Shown here: positions 18,102 through 28,066 of the stretch, in pieces
How positions within the stretch are numbered: the stretch's first letter is position 1
Layout: the number at the start of each line of letters is the position of its first letter
NCBI RefSeq assembly: GCF_902167705.1
Contig: NZ_CABHMZ010000026.1
Coordinates: forward strand, 1 to 64,000
Length of the DNA stretch: 64,000 nucleotides
From: Streptococcus constellatus
GTDB lineage: Bacteria; Bacillota; Bacilli; Lactobacillales; Streptococcaceae
Direction: 5' to 3'
The notes under the pieces: generated by a model
Told to the model about the DNA's origin: nothing
The model's input: only the letters and a program-made list of their open reading frames with translations
The model's database searches: none
Made by a program: the position numbers and the translations under genes

Positions 18102-18761
18102 TCACTTTTTCGCATTCCATTCAGCATAGAATTGATCTAAGTATTCTTCCAAAAAGCGATGTCTACTTTCTGCCATTTTTTGAGCAGCAGCGGTATTCAT
18201 CATGTCTTTTAATTTGAGTAATTTCTCATAGAAATGCATGATAGCTGAACTCTTCCCAGTACGATATTCTTCCAATGTCATGTTTTCTCTCGGCTGCAAA
18301 TCTGGATCGTGAATCGGTCTCCCTATATGACCTGAATAAGCCATAGCTCGCGCTATTCCAATCGCTCCAATCGCATCCAATCGGTCGGCATCTTGAACAA
18401 TTTTTCCCTCCAAAGTGCTGATATTCTTCTGTTGATAATCACCTTTAAATGACATTGTTGAAACAATCTCTAACACATGAGCTATTTCCGCCTCTGAAGC
18501 CTGATGATTCTGTAGCCATTGCTCAACCTTTTGCAAGCCCACTTCTTCACTCTCATTTAACTTCCCGTCAGCTATATCATGTAGTAAGGCAGCTAGCTCA
18601 CAAATAAAAACATCTGCTCGTTCTTGTTTGGCAATTTCTACAGCAATATTTGTGACACGTACAATATGCCACCAATCATGTCCGCTTGTTTCGTCTTTCA
18701 GTTCAGCATAAGCAAAATCTCTAGCTTCTTGAAGAATTTTCGTTTGTCGATCAGTTATCAT
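18102..18761 (-). CDS. HD-domain phosphohydrolase
   Basis: A 219-residue protein of the HD superfamily. The metal-binding histidine appears in SGHDWWHIVRV near residue 24, the HD pair in LLHDIADGK near residue 63, and a conserved VQDADRLDAIGAIGIARAM segment near residue 128. This subgroup (YedJ/YpgQ-like) hydrolyses nucleotides or other phosphomonoesters, and YpgQ-type members act on dNTPs. It starts 66 bases after the deoxynucleoside kinase stop, so the two may be co-transcribed and share a role in nucleotide balance; that is inference. Confidence 0.88.
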   Translation of the reverse strand: MITDRQTKILQEARDFAYAELKDETSGHDWWHIVRVTNIAVEIAKQERADVFICELAALLHDIADGKLNESEEVGLQKVEQWLQNHQASEAEIAHVLEIVSTMSFKGDYQQKNISTLEGKIVQDADRLDAIGAIGIARAMAYSGHIGRPIHDPDLQPRENMTLEEYRTGKSSAIMHFYEKLLKLKDMMNTAAAQKMAESRHRFLEEYLDQFYAEWNAKK

Positions 18762-18827
18762 CTGTCTCTCTTTTTTATTGATGTATACAAAAATCTCGAA
18801 GCTATTTCGAAACTTTCTTTATTAGAC

Positions 18828-19466
18828 TCATTTTTCAAGCCCAATCGTTTTCATTTTTTGTTGAATTTGTTGGTAGACGTGATTCCAGTCATTTGGATTT
18901 GCAATATCTAAATCATCTGTTGCAATTCTCATTTTAGGACTGTAGTTGTAATCCTCATACCAATTTTGATAATGCTTATAAAGCAGTTGATAGTAGTCAG
19001 CTAGTCCATTTTCTTCATTTGGTTGCTCATAATTGCGACCGCGTTTTTTGATATTGTTCATAATATGGTCGAAACTACCATCTAAATAAATCAACAAATC
19101 TGGCGCTTTCTTAGGCAGACCTTGGATTTCTTCCATCATATTGTCCAAAAGTTCCAAGTAGATACCATACTCTTGCTCACTGATACTTCCCTTGAGTGTA
19201 TTGATATAAGTAAACAAAGCGTCTTCATAAATAGAACGATCTAGAATATTATTGTCGTCATGATAAGCCGCTTTGATCATTTTAAAGCGTTTATTTAGAA
19301 AATAAATCTGCAAAGCAAAGCCATATTTATCTGGGTCTTCATAATATTTATCCAAAATAGGATTTTCTTCTACCGGTTCAAAAAATGGCTGCGTTCCTAA
19401 TTCCTCGGCTAATCGATAAGTGTAGGTCGTCTTACCTACCCCAATCATGCCCGCTAAAATAATCAC
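18828..19466 (-). CDS. deoxynucleoside kinase (dGK/dAK/dCK type)
   Basis: Salvage kinase that phosphorylates deoxynucleosides. The P-loop GMIGVGKTT is at residues 6-14, the DRSIYEDALF motif near 79 carries the catalytic DRS, and the lid arginines are in KKRGRNYEQ. The frame is open far upstream, but the GTG at 19464-19466 fits the family N-terminus (IILAGMIGVGKTT) and is preceded by AGGAAGA. This start gives 212 residues, the usual length. Two NrdR-like boxes lie 56-101 bases upstream, suggesting co-regulation with ribonucleotide reductase. Confidence 0.88.
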   Translation of the reverse strand: MIILAGMIGVGKTTYTYRLAEELGTQPFFEPVEENPILDKYYEDPDKYGFALQIYFLNKRFKMIKAAYHDDNNILDRSIYEDALFTYINTLKGSISEQEYGIYLELLDNMMEEIQGLPKKAPDLLIYLDGSFDHIMNNIKKRGRNYEQPNEENGLADYYQLLYKHYQNWYEDYNYSPKMRIATDDLDIANPNDWNHVYQQIQQKMKTIGLEK

Positions 19467-19521
19467 TATCTTCCTGCACCTCCAAAATCTATCTAATATC
19501 AGGTCATCAACTTCAATAAAA

Positions 19522-19567
19522 ACACCATATATTGTGCTAAAAAAAATAATAACACAATATATTGATG
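19522..19567 (-). promoter_or_regulatory. two NrdR-like boxes upstream of the deoxynucleoside kinase
   Basis: ACACCATATATTGTGC (19522-19537) and ACACAATATATTGATG (19552-19567) match the NrdR consensus ACACWATATATWGTGT at 14-15 and 13 of 16 positions. They are 30 bases apart, about three helical turns, as in known tandem NrdR sites. They sit where the kinase promoter must lie. Confidence 0.7.
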
Positions 19568-19652
19568 ACGTCAAGATATAAAACTTCTAAATGTACAAAC
19601 AAAAACAACCTTGTAAGAAGAAACACGATCAACTCTAGTACAAGTGTTATTT

Positions 19653-20420
19653 TTAGCATTCTCCATTTGTGACAGTAAATTTAATATGCGAATAATCTTT
19701 TTCTAAATCTTTCCCCTTCAAAAAAGCTACTGCATCTTTTTTTATCTGAATGAGGTCAATTCCTTGTGCCTGTGCTGCAAAAACACAACCACAATAGCAT
19801 TGTCGATAAATGTCGTACTCTTCACACATTTCAACCGAGCGTTTATAACCCTGATTTTTCTTGAAATCACTAGGAAGATACTGCGTTGCATAAACTTTCT
19901 GTACTTCTATTCCAACACTATTGATCGTCTGCGAATTTTTATGAGGACTGATGGTCAGGGCGCTTCCAAAATAGTCAAATCCCAAATCAACAGCCACTTG
20001 TGCTGTCTTATCTAAGCGATAATCATAGCAAACTTTACAACGATCGCCACCTTCCGGCTCTTCTTCCAAGCCATGTACTGTCCGGAAAAATTCCTGTGGC
20101 TCATAGGGAGCTTCTAAGTATCGAACATGATTACCAGTATTTTCATTGAAATCATGAACAAATTTTTGTGCAACATAGGCACGACGCTGATATTCTGCCT
20201 TAGGGTGAATATTTGAATTAGCAAAATAAACCGTCACATCCGCATACTGGGTCAAATACTCCAGAGTATAGGTCGAACAGGGTGCACAACAAGTATGCAT
20301 CAAAATCGTAGGACGCTTCTGATCTGATTCCCAAACTTTGACCATTTGCTGCATGACACGATCATAGTTTATTTTTTGGTTGGGATTCATTTTACTCAGA
20401 ATTTCTTCAACATCAATCAT
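19653..20420 (-). CDS. queH: epoxyqueuosine reductase QueH
   Basis: Non-orthologous replacement of QueG (former DUF208) that reduces epoxyqueuosine to queuosine in tRNA. The 255 residues contain the cysteine set expected for its iron-sulfur and iron sites: HTCCAPCS near residue 42, DRCKVCYDYRL near 125, and RQCYCGCVFA near 205. The ribosome site AAGGAG is 7 bases from the ATG. It stands alone between groEL and the kinase, with no other queuosine gene in the window. Confidence 0.92.
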   Translation of the reverse strand: MIDVEEILSKMNPNQKINYDRVMQQMVKVWESDQKRPTILMHTCCAPCSTYTLEYLTQYADVTVYFANSNIHPKAEYQRRAYVAQKFVHDFNENTGNHVRYLEAPYEPQEFFRTVHGLEEEPEGGDRCKVCYDYRLDKTAQVAVDLGFDYFGSALTISPHKNSQTINSVGIEVQKVYATQYLPSDFKKNQGYKRSVEMCEEYDIYRQCYCGCVFAAQAQGIDLIQIKKDAVAFLKGKDLEKDYSHIKFTVTNGEC

Positions 20421-20593
20421 TGTTTTCTCCTTAGAAATGTATCACTATTTTACCACAGAAAAGGAGCGGAGACAAATAGACAAAAGAGAATAACTTTTTC
20501 AAACAGCACTAATTTATCAAGCAAGAAAAATAAAGTTCTGGTTCTTTTGGCTCTCTTTGTATTGATCGTACATATACCCCAGCTAAAAACTTA

Positions 20594-20645
20594 AAAAAAA
20601 AGTGAGTTTGGATTTATCAAATCCAAACTCACTTCGCTTTTTATA
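20594..20645 (-). terminator. groESL terminator
   Basis: A perfect 15-bp stem (20601-20615 with 20619-20633) and a three-base loop, followed on the minus strand by nine T residues. It lies 160 bases past the groEL stop. It may also serve the plus strand. The rest of the 380-base gap to queH holds no convincing gene, apart from a hydrophobic plus-strand reading frame described in the findings. Confidence 0.85.
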
Positions 20646-20802
20646 TCCTTCAAAAGCACGTTTGCGCTTCAACATAAAAGCAATCTCGTGCAACATTAAA
20701 CATCGTTAAGAGCTGTATGAGAAAAACAAATCTTCTCTTATTCATCAAATAATTCGTTGATTTTCTAGCTTGTTTTACTCTTTAAACTCTCTATATCTTA
20801 AA

Positions 20803-22452
<1,650 letters not shown>

Positions 22453-22457
22453 TTAAT

Positions 22458-22739
22458 TTATTCAACAATCGCTAGAATATTTGTCTCATTGACAACGAGG
22501 TACTTTTCTTCGCCGTCTTTGACTTCAATTCCTGCATGGCTTTCAACGAGAACAGTATCATCGGCCTTCACGCTTGGAGCAACGAGTTCACCGTTGAGCG
22601 TACGAATTCCTTCCCCGACAGCTATAACTTTTGCCGTCTTCGTTGCGTCTTGTCCTGCTCCTGCAATGACAAAGCCACCAACTTTTTGTTCTCTTTCTTC
22701 TACTTTTAGGACCACACGGTCGCCTAATGGTTTAAGCAT
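22458..22739 (-). CDS. groES: co-chaperonin GroES (Hsp10)
   Basis: The 93-94-residue lid of the GroEL chamber. It starts [15 protein letters not shown], with GGAGGT seven bases upstream; the frame extends ten codons further but without a ribosome site. The mobile loop ([12 protein letters not shown]) is present, and the end is [10 protein letters not shown]. It leads the groESL operon. Confidence 0.97.
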   Translation of the reverse strand: MLKPLGDRVVLKVEEREQKVGGFVIAGAGQDATKTAKVIAVGEGIRTLNGELVAPSVKADDTVLVESHAGIEVKDGEEKYLVVNETNILAIVE

Positions 22740-22762
22740 TTGTTTACCTCCAATATCTTGTT

Positions 22763-22789
22763 TTAGCACTCTATATACACGAGTGCTAA
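22763..22789 (-). promoter_or_regulatory. CIRCE element (HrcA operator)
   Basis: The perfect inverted repeat TTAGCACTC-N9-GAGTGCTAA lies 24 bases before groES. HrcA would repress groESL here until heat shock. Confidence 0.97.
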
Positions 22790-22803
22790 TGTTTACATTT
22801 TCT

Positions 22804-22831
22804 ATTGTATCACTTGGTCAGAAATAGTCAA
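22804..22831 (-). promoter_or_regulatory. groESL promoter
   Basis: TTGACT (22826-22831), 16 bases, TACAAT (22804-22809). The CIRCE lies just downstream, over the transcription start region. Confidence 0.75.
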
Positions 22832-22886
22832 GAAAAAAACTCTGTCAAACGACAAAGTTTTTAAGGGGAAAGCAAATAAGTCTTCA

Positions 22887-23174
22887 TTAGACCAATCTTA
22901 ATTTTTCTTCAAAATCGTCAATAACTTTTTTAAGATTCAATCGTCCTTTATAAATACCATAACCAAAGACAAGCATTGCTAGAATCCCTAGGACCGCTAG
23001 GATCGTTCCAGCAATAAAGGCAATAAAATTGGTCTGACGGAAGAAATAAACCAGAACAAGACCGATACTAGCAATAGTAAAGAAGAGACTAAACCAACGC
23101 CCTAGATTTTCAATCATGTGTTTTTGGTATTGAATTTCCGTTTCATATCCTTGAATCAATTCTTGTTCTGTCAT
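22887..23174 (-). CDS. levX: small membrane protein at the end of the lev PTS operon (LevX position)
   Basis: A 95-residue protein with two hydrophobic helices (about residues 27-47 and 51-73) between charged ends (MTEQELIQGYETEIQYQKHM and KKVIDDFEEKLRLV). It begins 13 bases after levG with its own ribosome site. In S. mutans a short gene of unknown function, levX, closes the levDEFG operon; the name here is by position, not by a recognised domain. A role in assembling or tuning the membrane PTS is possible but unproven. Confidence 0.65.
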   Translation of the reverse strand: MTEQELIQGYETEIQYQKHMIENLGRWFSLFFTIASIGLVLVYFFRQTNFIAFIAGTILAVLGILAMLVFGYGIYKGRLNLKKVIDDFEEKLRLV

Positions 23175-23187
23175 ATTTTTCTCCTAT

Positions 23188-24018
23188 TTAGTATTTCAAT
23201 CCTGGGTTGAAGAAGCCAACCAATACACCAAGGAAAGCAATTACTACAAGAAGCAACATTACTTTGATAGGTGAGAGATTTTTCTTAGCCATTAACCACC
23301 AGCAAAAGACGATAAACAAAGCTGTCAATAAACCTGGATAAACACCGTCTAATTGGCTTTGTAAAACCAAGAAGGCTTTCCCTGAAGAATCTTTCAATTT
23401 GAAAGCTGTCTTAACAGGTACCCATGTCGCTGCAACCGCACCGATGACCATACCACCAATGATAGACACAGACTTACGGATAGCTTGTCCTTGAGGACCT
23501 ACAAGAAATTCAACTGCTTTATCTCCTAGTTCGTACCCTTTAAAGTAGGCGAATTTCATACCAAAGTAGGCGAGCAAGTTCCAAACCACGATATAGAAAA
23601 TCGCACCAAGTGGTGAGCCACCATTTGACAAACCGAGAGCAATACCTAGTATAATCGGAATCAAGGTACCAACAATCAGTGAATCACCAATTCCTGCAAC
23701 AGGTCCCATGAGACCAGCACGAAGACCGTTGATTGTTTCATCATCTACTCCATCAGCCCCATTCGCACGCGCTTCTTCTAAACCTGCTGTAATCCCTACA
23801 ATCAATGCACCTAATTGCGGCTCCGTGTTAAAGAATGCGGTGTAGGTGTGCATTGCTTTTGCTTGATCTTCTTTTTTAGAATATAATTCTTCCACAATTG
23901 GTAGCATTGAAGCCAGATATCCAAAGGTTTGCATGTGTTCTTGTGAGAAGCAAGTTAAGTTCCCATAATACCAATGATGAAAAGATTTTCCTAATGTTTT
24001 TTTCATTAATTTAACCAT
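23188..24018 (-). CDS. levG: PTS mannose/fructose-family transporter, IID component
   Basis: Membrane component IID of a mannose-class phosphotransferase system, 276 residues. Family features are HMQTFGYLASMLPIVEELY, FFNTEPQLGALIVGITAGLEE and the GLRAGLMGPVAGIGDSL signature. The C-terminal hydrophobic segments end in GFFNPGLKY. The open frame begins 39 bases further upstream inside levF, but the ATG at 24018 has GAGGAGG nine bases before it and sits one base after the levF stop. It forms the translocation channel with LevF. Confidence 0.92.
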   Translation of the reverse strand: MVKLMKKTLGKSFHHWYYGNLTCFSQEHMQTFGYLASMLPIVEELYSKKEDQAKAMHTYTAFFNTEPQLGALIVGITAGLEEARANGADGVDDETINGLRAGLMGPVAGIGDSLIVGTLIPIILGIALGLSNGGSPLGAIFYIVVWNLLAYFGMKFAYFKGYELGDKAVEFLVGPQGQAIRKSVSIIGGMVIGAVAATWVPVKTAFKLKDSSGKAFLVLQSQLDGVYPGLLTALFIVFCWWLMAKKNLSPIKVMLLLVVIAFLGVLVGFFNPGLKY

Positions 24019-24019
24019 T

Positions 24020-24868
24020 TTAAATATCCTCCTCATCGTCATCATCAAAACTTGCACTAGCAGCCGCTTGTGCTCTTACATTTTTCGCCATTTGAATTTC
24101 ATAGAATAATACTGCAAAGATTAATGAAATGACTGCACAAGATACAAGGTTAAGTCCTAATGAAGCTGCTAAAGTAAATCCAACAAAGAATGGAATGAAA
24201 TCAACAGCTTTTTCAACGATTTGTTTTAAGAGGATGGCAATTCCGACACATGGAAGGAGAGAGCCGACCGTAAAGAGGGTTTTCATTGGAATACCATCCA
24301 ATGGAAGAGCTGTTTTTAAAGCAGTAACCGCATCGGCACCTAATTTACACATAATAAGCGTTGGCAAGAATGAGAATACTAAATGGGAAATCCATGGGAA
24401 GCCCCAGTCTACCACATATAAGCGTTTAAATTCACCTTTTTCAACAGCTTTCCAGCCAATATGTTGCCAAAGTAGATTCATAGTAGCTGTACCATAGAAA
24501 AGAACTGTACCGACTGTACCAACGAGTGTTCCCATTGATTTAGCCAAGTTAGCAGCATCTGCAGAGTCAAGTGACAGTCCTTGTGATTGAATAGCAACCA
24601 TTGCCAGAGGAATCCCAATATAAGAAACCGCACGAACGTCAGCTGAAACAGTACCGCCAGGTGTTACCAAAGCGATGTAAACAAGTTGCATCGCAACCCC
24701 ACAGATGATACCTAATTTCACATCTCCTAGGATCAGTCCTGAAACGAGACCACCTACAAGTGGGCGTCCAAGAGTATAGTTACCAATGGATGTACCACCT
24801 AGGCCAGGCATGGATGATAGACAGGCAAATAACCCTAATAAAGCGGCTTGAAACCACGAAATTGTCAT
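24020..24868 (-). CDS. levF: PTS mannose/fructose-family transporter, IIC component
   Basis: Hydrophobic IIC channel subunit of 282 residues. Typical segments are the N-terminal AALLGLFACLSSMPGLGG, LGRPLVGGLVSGLILGD, and GVAMQLVYIALVTPGGTVSAD. Seven or more membrane helices are evident. The protein ends in an acidic tail, FDDDDEEDI, unusual for the family and echoed at the end of LevD. It is separated from levG by one base. Confidence 0.92.
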   Translation of the reverse strand: MTISWFQAALLGLFACLSSMPGLGGTSIGNYTLGRPLVGGLVSGLILGDVKLGIICGVAMQLVYIALVTPGGTVSADVRAVSYIGIPLAMVAIQSQGLSLDSADAANLAKSMGTLVGTVGTVLFYGTATMNLLWQHIGWKAVEKGEFKRLYVVDWGFPWISHLVFSFLPTLIMCKLGADAVTALKTALPLDGIPMKTLFTVGSLLPCVGIAILLKQIVEKAVDFIPFFVGFTLAASLGLNLVSCAVISLIFAVLFYEIQMAKNVRAQAAASASFDDDDEEDI

Positions 24869-24900
24869 AATAAAGCCTCCTTAATGCTTATTATATTTTG

Positions 24901-25395
24901 TTAAAAACCAAATTTAGATTTGAAATCGTCCCAGTAGCCAATAGACACATCTGGCAAGAGTTGGAATTTCACTTTATAGCCAGCTTTTTGAATCGCTTCA
25001 AGTGCTTCCGCTTCCTCTTGTGTGATGGATTGGTTGTTTCCTAATTTAATAGCTCCTGGACGGTCATTGGCTGGACCAACAATAATTTCTTTGATATCAC
25101 TAGGAACAAAACCTTGATCAACTAGTATTTCTTTCATATCAATTGGATTTTTAGTAATCAAGAAATAGCGACTATCGGAATCCAATACCTTTTGTGATTT
25201 TTCTTTCCATGCTTCTTTTGTCCAAACAAATGTTTTTTTATTAGAAGCTGCTTTATAGGCTTGCTTTAAAACTGCATTTCCTGCTGCAGCATTATTGACA
25301 GCAACTAAACCGTCACAAGGATATTCCTTTGCCCAGCGAGTTACTGTTTGACCATGAATCATACGGTCATCAATACGCACAAATGAAATTGTCAT
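24901..25395 (-). CDS. levE: PTS mannose/fructose-family transporter, IIB component
   Basis: Cytoplasmic IIB domain protein of 164 residues that passes phosphate from IIA to the sugar. The active-site histidine is in RIDDRMIHGQTVTRWAKE (His14 or so), the class hallmark. It lies between levD and levF with short gaps and its own ribosome site. Confidence 0.93.
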   Translation of the reverse strand: MTISFVRIDDRMIHGQTVTRWAKEYPCDGLVAVNNAAAGNAVLKQAYKAASNKKTFVWTKEAWKEKSQKVLDSDSRYFLITKNPIDMKEILVDQGFVPSDIKEIIVGPANDRPGAIKLGNNQSITQEEAEALEAIQKAGYKVKFQLLPDVSIGYWDDFKSKFGF

Positions 25396-25418
25396 GATAC
25401 ATCTCCTTTTTCCACTCT

Positions 25419-25853
25419 TTAAATATCGTCTTCATCCTCTTCATCACTAGAAGTCACATCAAATTCTTGCAATGCTGCGGAAGCTTCTGAGAGAATTGCT
25501 TGTGTCAATTCTTTTCCTTCTAGCATATCTTTCATCACTAAACCTGTGAGTCCCATTGTTAAATTGAGACCACCAAGTACGACTGCAGTATTTAACTTGT
25601 CAAGTTCCGCTAAAACGTTGCAAGCTGTTGTCAAAGGGCTTCCTCCGACAATATCTGCTAATACCAAAACCGTATCTTCTACACTAAGACCGGATAATGC
25701 TTGACGAAAATCAAGAGCAAAATCATCAACAGACTTGCCTTCTTTTAATCCTACTGCAATGACTTGATCTGTCTTATCACCAGCAAACATCTTAAGCGAG
25801 CTTTGTACTCCTTCTGCTAGTCCACCATGACTGACTAGTACCAGATATTTCAT
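25419..25853 (-). CDS. levD: PTS mannose/fructose-family transporter, IIA component
   Basis: IIA domain protein of 144 residues. The phosphorylated histidine is in LVSHGGLAEGV (His9), and ADIVGGSPLTTA is the conserved dimer region. The C-terminus is strongly acidic, SSDEEDEDDI. First gene of levDEFGX. The promoter upstream has a CcpA site between its boxes and TGACA repeats at and above the -35, so both catabolite repression and activation by the neighbouring response regulator are expected. Substrate by analogy: fructose, possibly mannose. Confidence 0.92.
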   Translation of the reverse strand: MKYLVLVSHGGLAEGVQSSLKMFAGDKTDQVIAVGLKEGKSVDDFALDFRQALSGLSVEDTVLVLADIVGGSPLTTACNVLAELDKLNTAVVLGGLNLTMGLTGLVMKDMLEGKELTQAILSEASAALQEFDVTSSDEEDEDDI

Positions 25854-25888
25854 GTTCTTTCCTCCTTCATTTCCTGTCTTTATTTTAC

Positions 25889-25917
25889 TAAATATGGAAC
25901 CGGTTTCATATTGTCAA
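25889..25917 (-). promoter_or_regulatory. levDEFGX promoter with cre in its spacer
   Basis: TTGACA (25912-25917) and TATTTA (25889-25894) are 17 bases apart. The spacer holds TGAAACCGGTTCCA (25895-25908), which matches the cre consensus at 13 of 14 positions. CcpA bound here would exclude RNA polymerase. Confidence 0.75.
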
Positions 25918-25967
25918 ATGTCACTTTGTAAAGATGACAATTGTTAATTAGAATGTGACATTTGTCA
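25912..25967 (-). promoter_or_regulatory. TGACA repeat array, candidate Lev response-regulator operator
   Basis: TGTCAAATGTCAC (25912-25924) and GTGACATTTGTCA (25955-25967) form an inverted repeat matching at 12 of 13 positions. A middle half-site TGACAATTGT lies at 25935-25944. The array begins at the -35 box and extends upstream, the usual place for an activator. No other regulator fits as well as the adjacent two-component pair. Confidence 0.6.
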
Positions 25968-26001
25968 TCTAGATTTTCAAAAATAAAAAATAGCCAACTT
26001 T

Positions 26002-26080
26002 GAGCTGAACTGCGCCCCAAAAGTTAGACTCAAAAATCTAACTTTTGGGGCGCAGCTCAATACTCACTTAGCTATTTTCT
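26002..26080 (-). terminator. terminator between levT and levD, second IS-like palindrome
   Basis: A perfect 19-bp stem (26010-26028 with 26037-26055) shares the arm ccccaaaagttaga with the palindrome at 3568-3606. Outer pairing AAAATAGC/GCTATTTT continues on either side. It ends levQRST transcription and separates it from the PTS operon. Confidence 0.8.
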
Positions 26081-26099
26081 TTTTAATACTGTTAAACTT

Positions 26100-27386
26100 C
26101 TATTTGCCTGTTTCTTCCATTTCTCTTTGAATACTTGGCAAGCGACTGTCGATTTCATTGTTCTTGAGAGCATTTTCGAGTAAGTGAACAATGCGTTCCA
26201 GAGAGTGATAATCCACATCTCGACTAATATCTAAGACAGAATGTTTCATCATATGATCCAATCTTTGAGAAGTCAATGAATTCAGACCAAAATCATCTGC
26301 TTGTAAAATCTTTTTCGTCTGACTGCTTTTAACAACTGATAGCAAGACAGATGTTCCTTGCGACTTTTCAAATAAATTCTGTTGAGTTTTTTGATTTTGA
26401 CACAATAATTTCATAAATTCCCAAGCTAATTTATCTTGTTTTGTCTTTGAAGACATGGCAAAAAGGGACGTTTTCACTTGTGTTGCAGGAATGCCTGCTT
26501 TAGCAGCTGGCATGGGAATACAAGTCCAAGAAAATCTAGAATACTTTGCTACATGATAAGGATAAGGTTTATAAGTCCGATATTGCGCCAAACTCATAGG
26601 ATAAAAAGCAACCTTGCCTTCATCAAAATCATTTGATGTTACCTTGTACCGTTGATTCAATGAAGTTAATTTGCTGATAAAGGACAAAGCTTGATGCATT
26701 TCCACACTATCAACATTGACACCACTTTGATTTCTCAAATGCCCATTATAAGCTACCAAGGCCTGTTTCCAAGTATAATCCGTAATGCCATACTGGTCAA
26801 TCAGACCGTCACCGTTTGTATCCTTTGTAACTTTTTGACAAATTGCATATAAGTCTTCTAAAGTCCAATTGGAATCAGGAATCGAAATGCCTTCCTTTTC
26901 CAGCAAATCTTTATTGACACACATCATGACAGGATTGCTTTCAATTGGCAAAGCATAACTGTGTCCCTGATATTGCCCAGCTTGATAGGCAACTGGATAG
27001 TAAGCTGCAACTTCTTCTTTACTAAGCAAAGAGTCCAAGGATTTGAATGCTCCAGAAGCCGCTAACATAGAAAAATCATTTTCAGGCACCATAAACACAT
27101 CTGGTTGTTCACCTTTTAGAATCTTTTCTGCCAGCCAATTATCATAGTCCTTTTTAGGAATGCCGCTCTCATAGACGACTTTGACGTTGGGATGTGACTT
27201 TTCAAATTGTCGAATCGTATTATCTAACACTCTATTTTCGCGACTATTTGGAACGTCCCAGCTGCTGCCAGCATAAACCCCAATTCGCAACATTTTCTTC
27301 TGAGTAGATGTCCATAAAACAAAACCAAGAGCAACTAAGAAAAAGCTTGAAATTAAAATTACCAAATATCGAAATTTCCACTTCAT
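26100..27386 (-). CDS. levT: membrane-anchored extracellular solute-binding protein (LevT-type)
   Basis: Family 1 extracellular sugar-binding protein of 428 residues. An N-terminal hydrophobic helix (about 8-27) has no lipobox cysteine, so the protein is probably an uncleaved membrane anchor facing outwards. The body has the solute-binding pattern, with QPDVFMVPENDFSML and GDGLIDQYGITDY (a calcium-loop-like DTNGDGLIDQ). No ABC permease is nearby; instead it overlaps the response regulator by four bases, so it is best read as a sugar sensor. Named by analogy with levT of the S. mutans levQRST cluster. Confidence 0.78.
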   Translation of the reverse strand: MKWKFRYLVILISSFFLVALGFVLWTSTQKKMLRIGVYAGSSWDVPNSRENRVLDNTIRQFEKSHPNVKVVYESGIPKKDYDNWLAEKILKGEQPDVFMVPENDFSMLAASGAFKSLDSLLSKEEVAAYYPVAYQAGQYQGHSYALPIESNPVMMCVNKDLLEKEGISIPDSNWTLEDLYAICQKVTKDTNGDGLIDQYGITDYTWKQALVAYNGHLRNQSGVNVDSVEMHQALSFISKLTSLNQRYKVTSNDFDEGKVAFYPMSLAQYRTYKPYPYHVAKYSRFSWTCIPMPAAKAGIPATQVKTSLFAMSSKTKQDKLAWEFMKLLCQNQKTQQNLFEKSQGTSVLLSVVKSSQTKKILQADDFGLNSLTSQRLDHMMKHSVLDISRDVDYHSLERIVHLLENALKNNEIDSRLPSIQREMEETGK

Positions 27387-28066
27387 TTGTCCCTATCCTT
27401 ACTAAAATCACGCTGGGTAACTCCTGTCTGCACAGCCCAAATAGCTAATTGTGTGCGATCACGCAAGTTTAGCTTTGTCAGAATGCCTGACAAGTAATTC
27501 CGCACTGTCCCTTCAGATAAGAATAACTTGGCTGCGATTTCTTTGTTTGATACCCCAAAACCGATCTGTTGAATAATCTTCCACTCGGTCTGACTCATGT
27601 CTTCCACATTTTCTTCCGCAACAGAAATAGCAAAATTGGACTGCGCCATTTGTGAAAAAATTTTAAACACTTTGGTAGCAATGTTGGGGTTAATCATAGC
27701 ACCGCCCTTGTAAACTGTTTGAATAGCTTGGTGCAATTCTTCAGTAGAAACTCCTTTTAAGATATAACCAGAAGCACCATATTTTAAAGCAGAAAAAATG
27801 AAATCATCGTCATCAAAAGTTGTTAGAATAATAATTTTGATATCTGGATAGTGTTCTTTAACTGCCTTTGTACAGAGAACACCGTCCATAACAGGCATTC
27901 GAATGTCCATTAAAATCACATCAGGGTGTACATGATGCAGTTTGTCAAGCACTTCTTTGCCATCTCCGACTATTCCCACTACTTCAATATCTGGATGTGC
28001 CGATAAAACAATCTGTAAAGACTCACGAATCAAGGCCTGATCATCTGCAATTAAAACTTTAATCAT
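27383..28066 (-). CDS. levS: response regulator, NarL/LuxR type, of the lev locus
   Basis: A 227-residue two-component regulator. The receiver domain holds the phosphorylation site Asp54 in VILMDIRMPVMDG and the lysine in GASGYILKG. The C-terminal LuxR-type helix-turn-helix is IQQIGFGVSNKEIAAKLFLSEGTVRNYL (about 168-195). It starts after GGAGG inside the end of the kinase gene and overlaps levT by four bases. Predicted to activate levDEFGX through the TGACA repeats. The letter follows gene order in the S. mutans cluster and could be swapped with that of the kinase. Confidence 0.82.
   Translation of the reverse strand: MIKVLIADDQALIRESLQIVLSAHPDIEVVGIVGDGKEVLDKLHHVHPDVILMDIRMPVMDGVLCTKAVKEHYPDIKIIILTTFDDDDFIFSALKYGASGYILKGVSTEELHQAIQTVYKGGAMINPNIATKVFKIFSQMAQSNFAISVAEENVEDMSQTEWKIIQQIGFGVSNKEIAAKLFLSEGTVRNYLSGILTKLNLRDRTQLAIWAVQTGVTQRDFSKDRDK

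Noticed and set aside
25854..26000. Sigma-54 promoter for the lev PTS as in bacilli and listeria
   Set aside because: No GG-N10-GC -24/-12 pair, and the regulator is a two-component protein rather than a LevR enhancer-binding activator. A housekeeping promoter is present.
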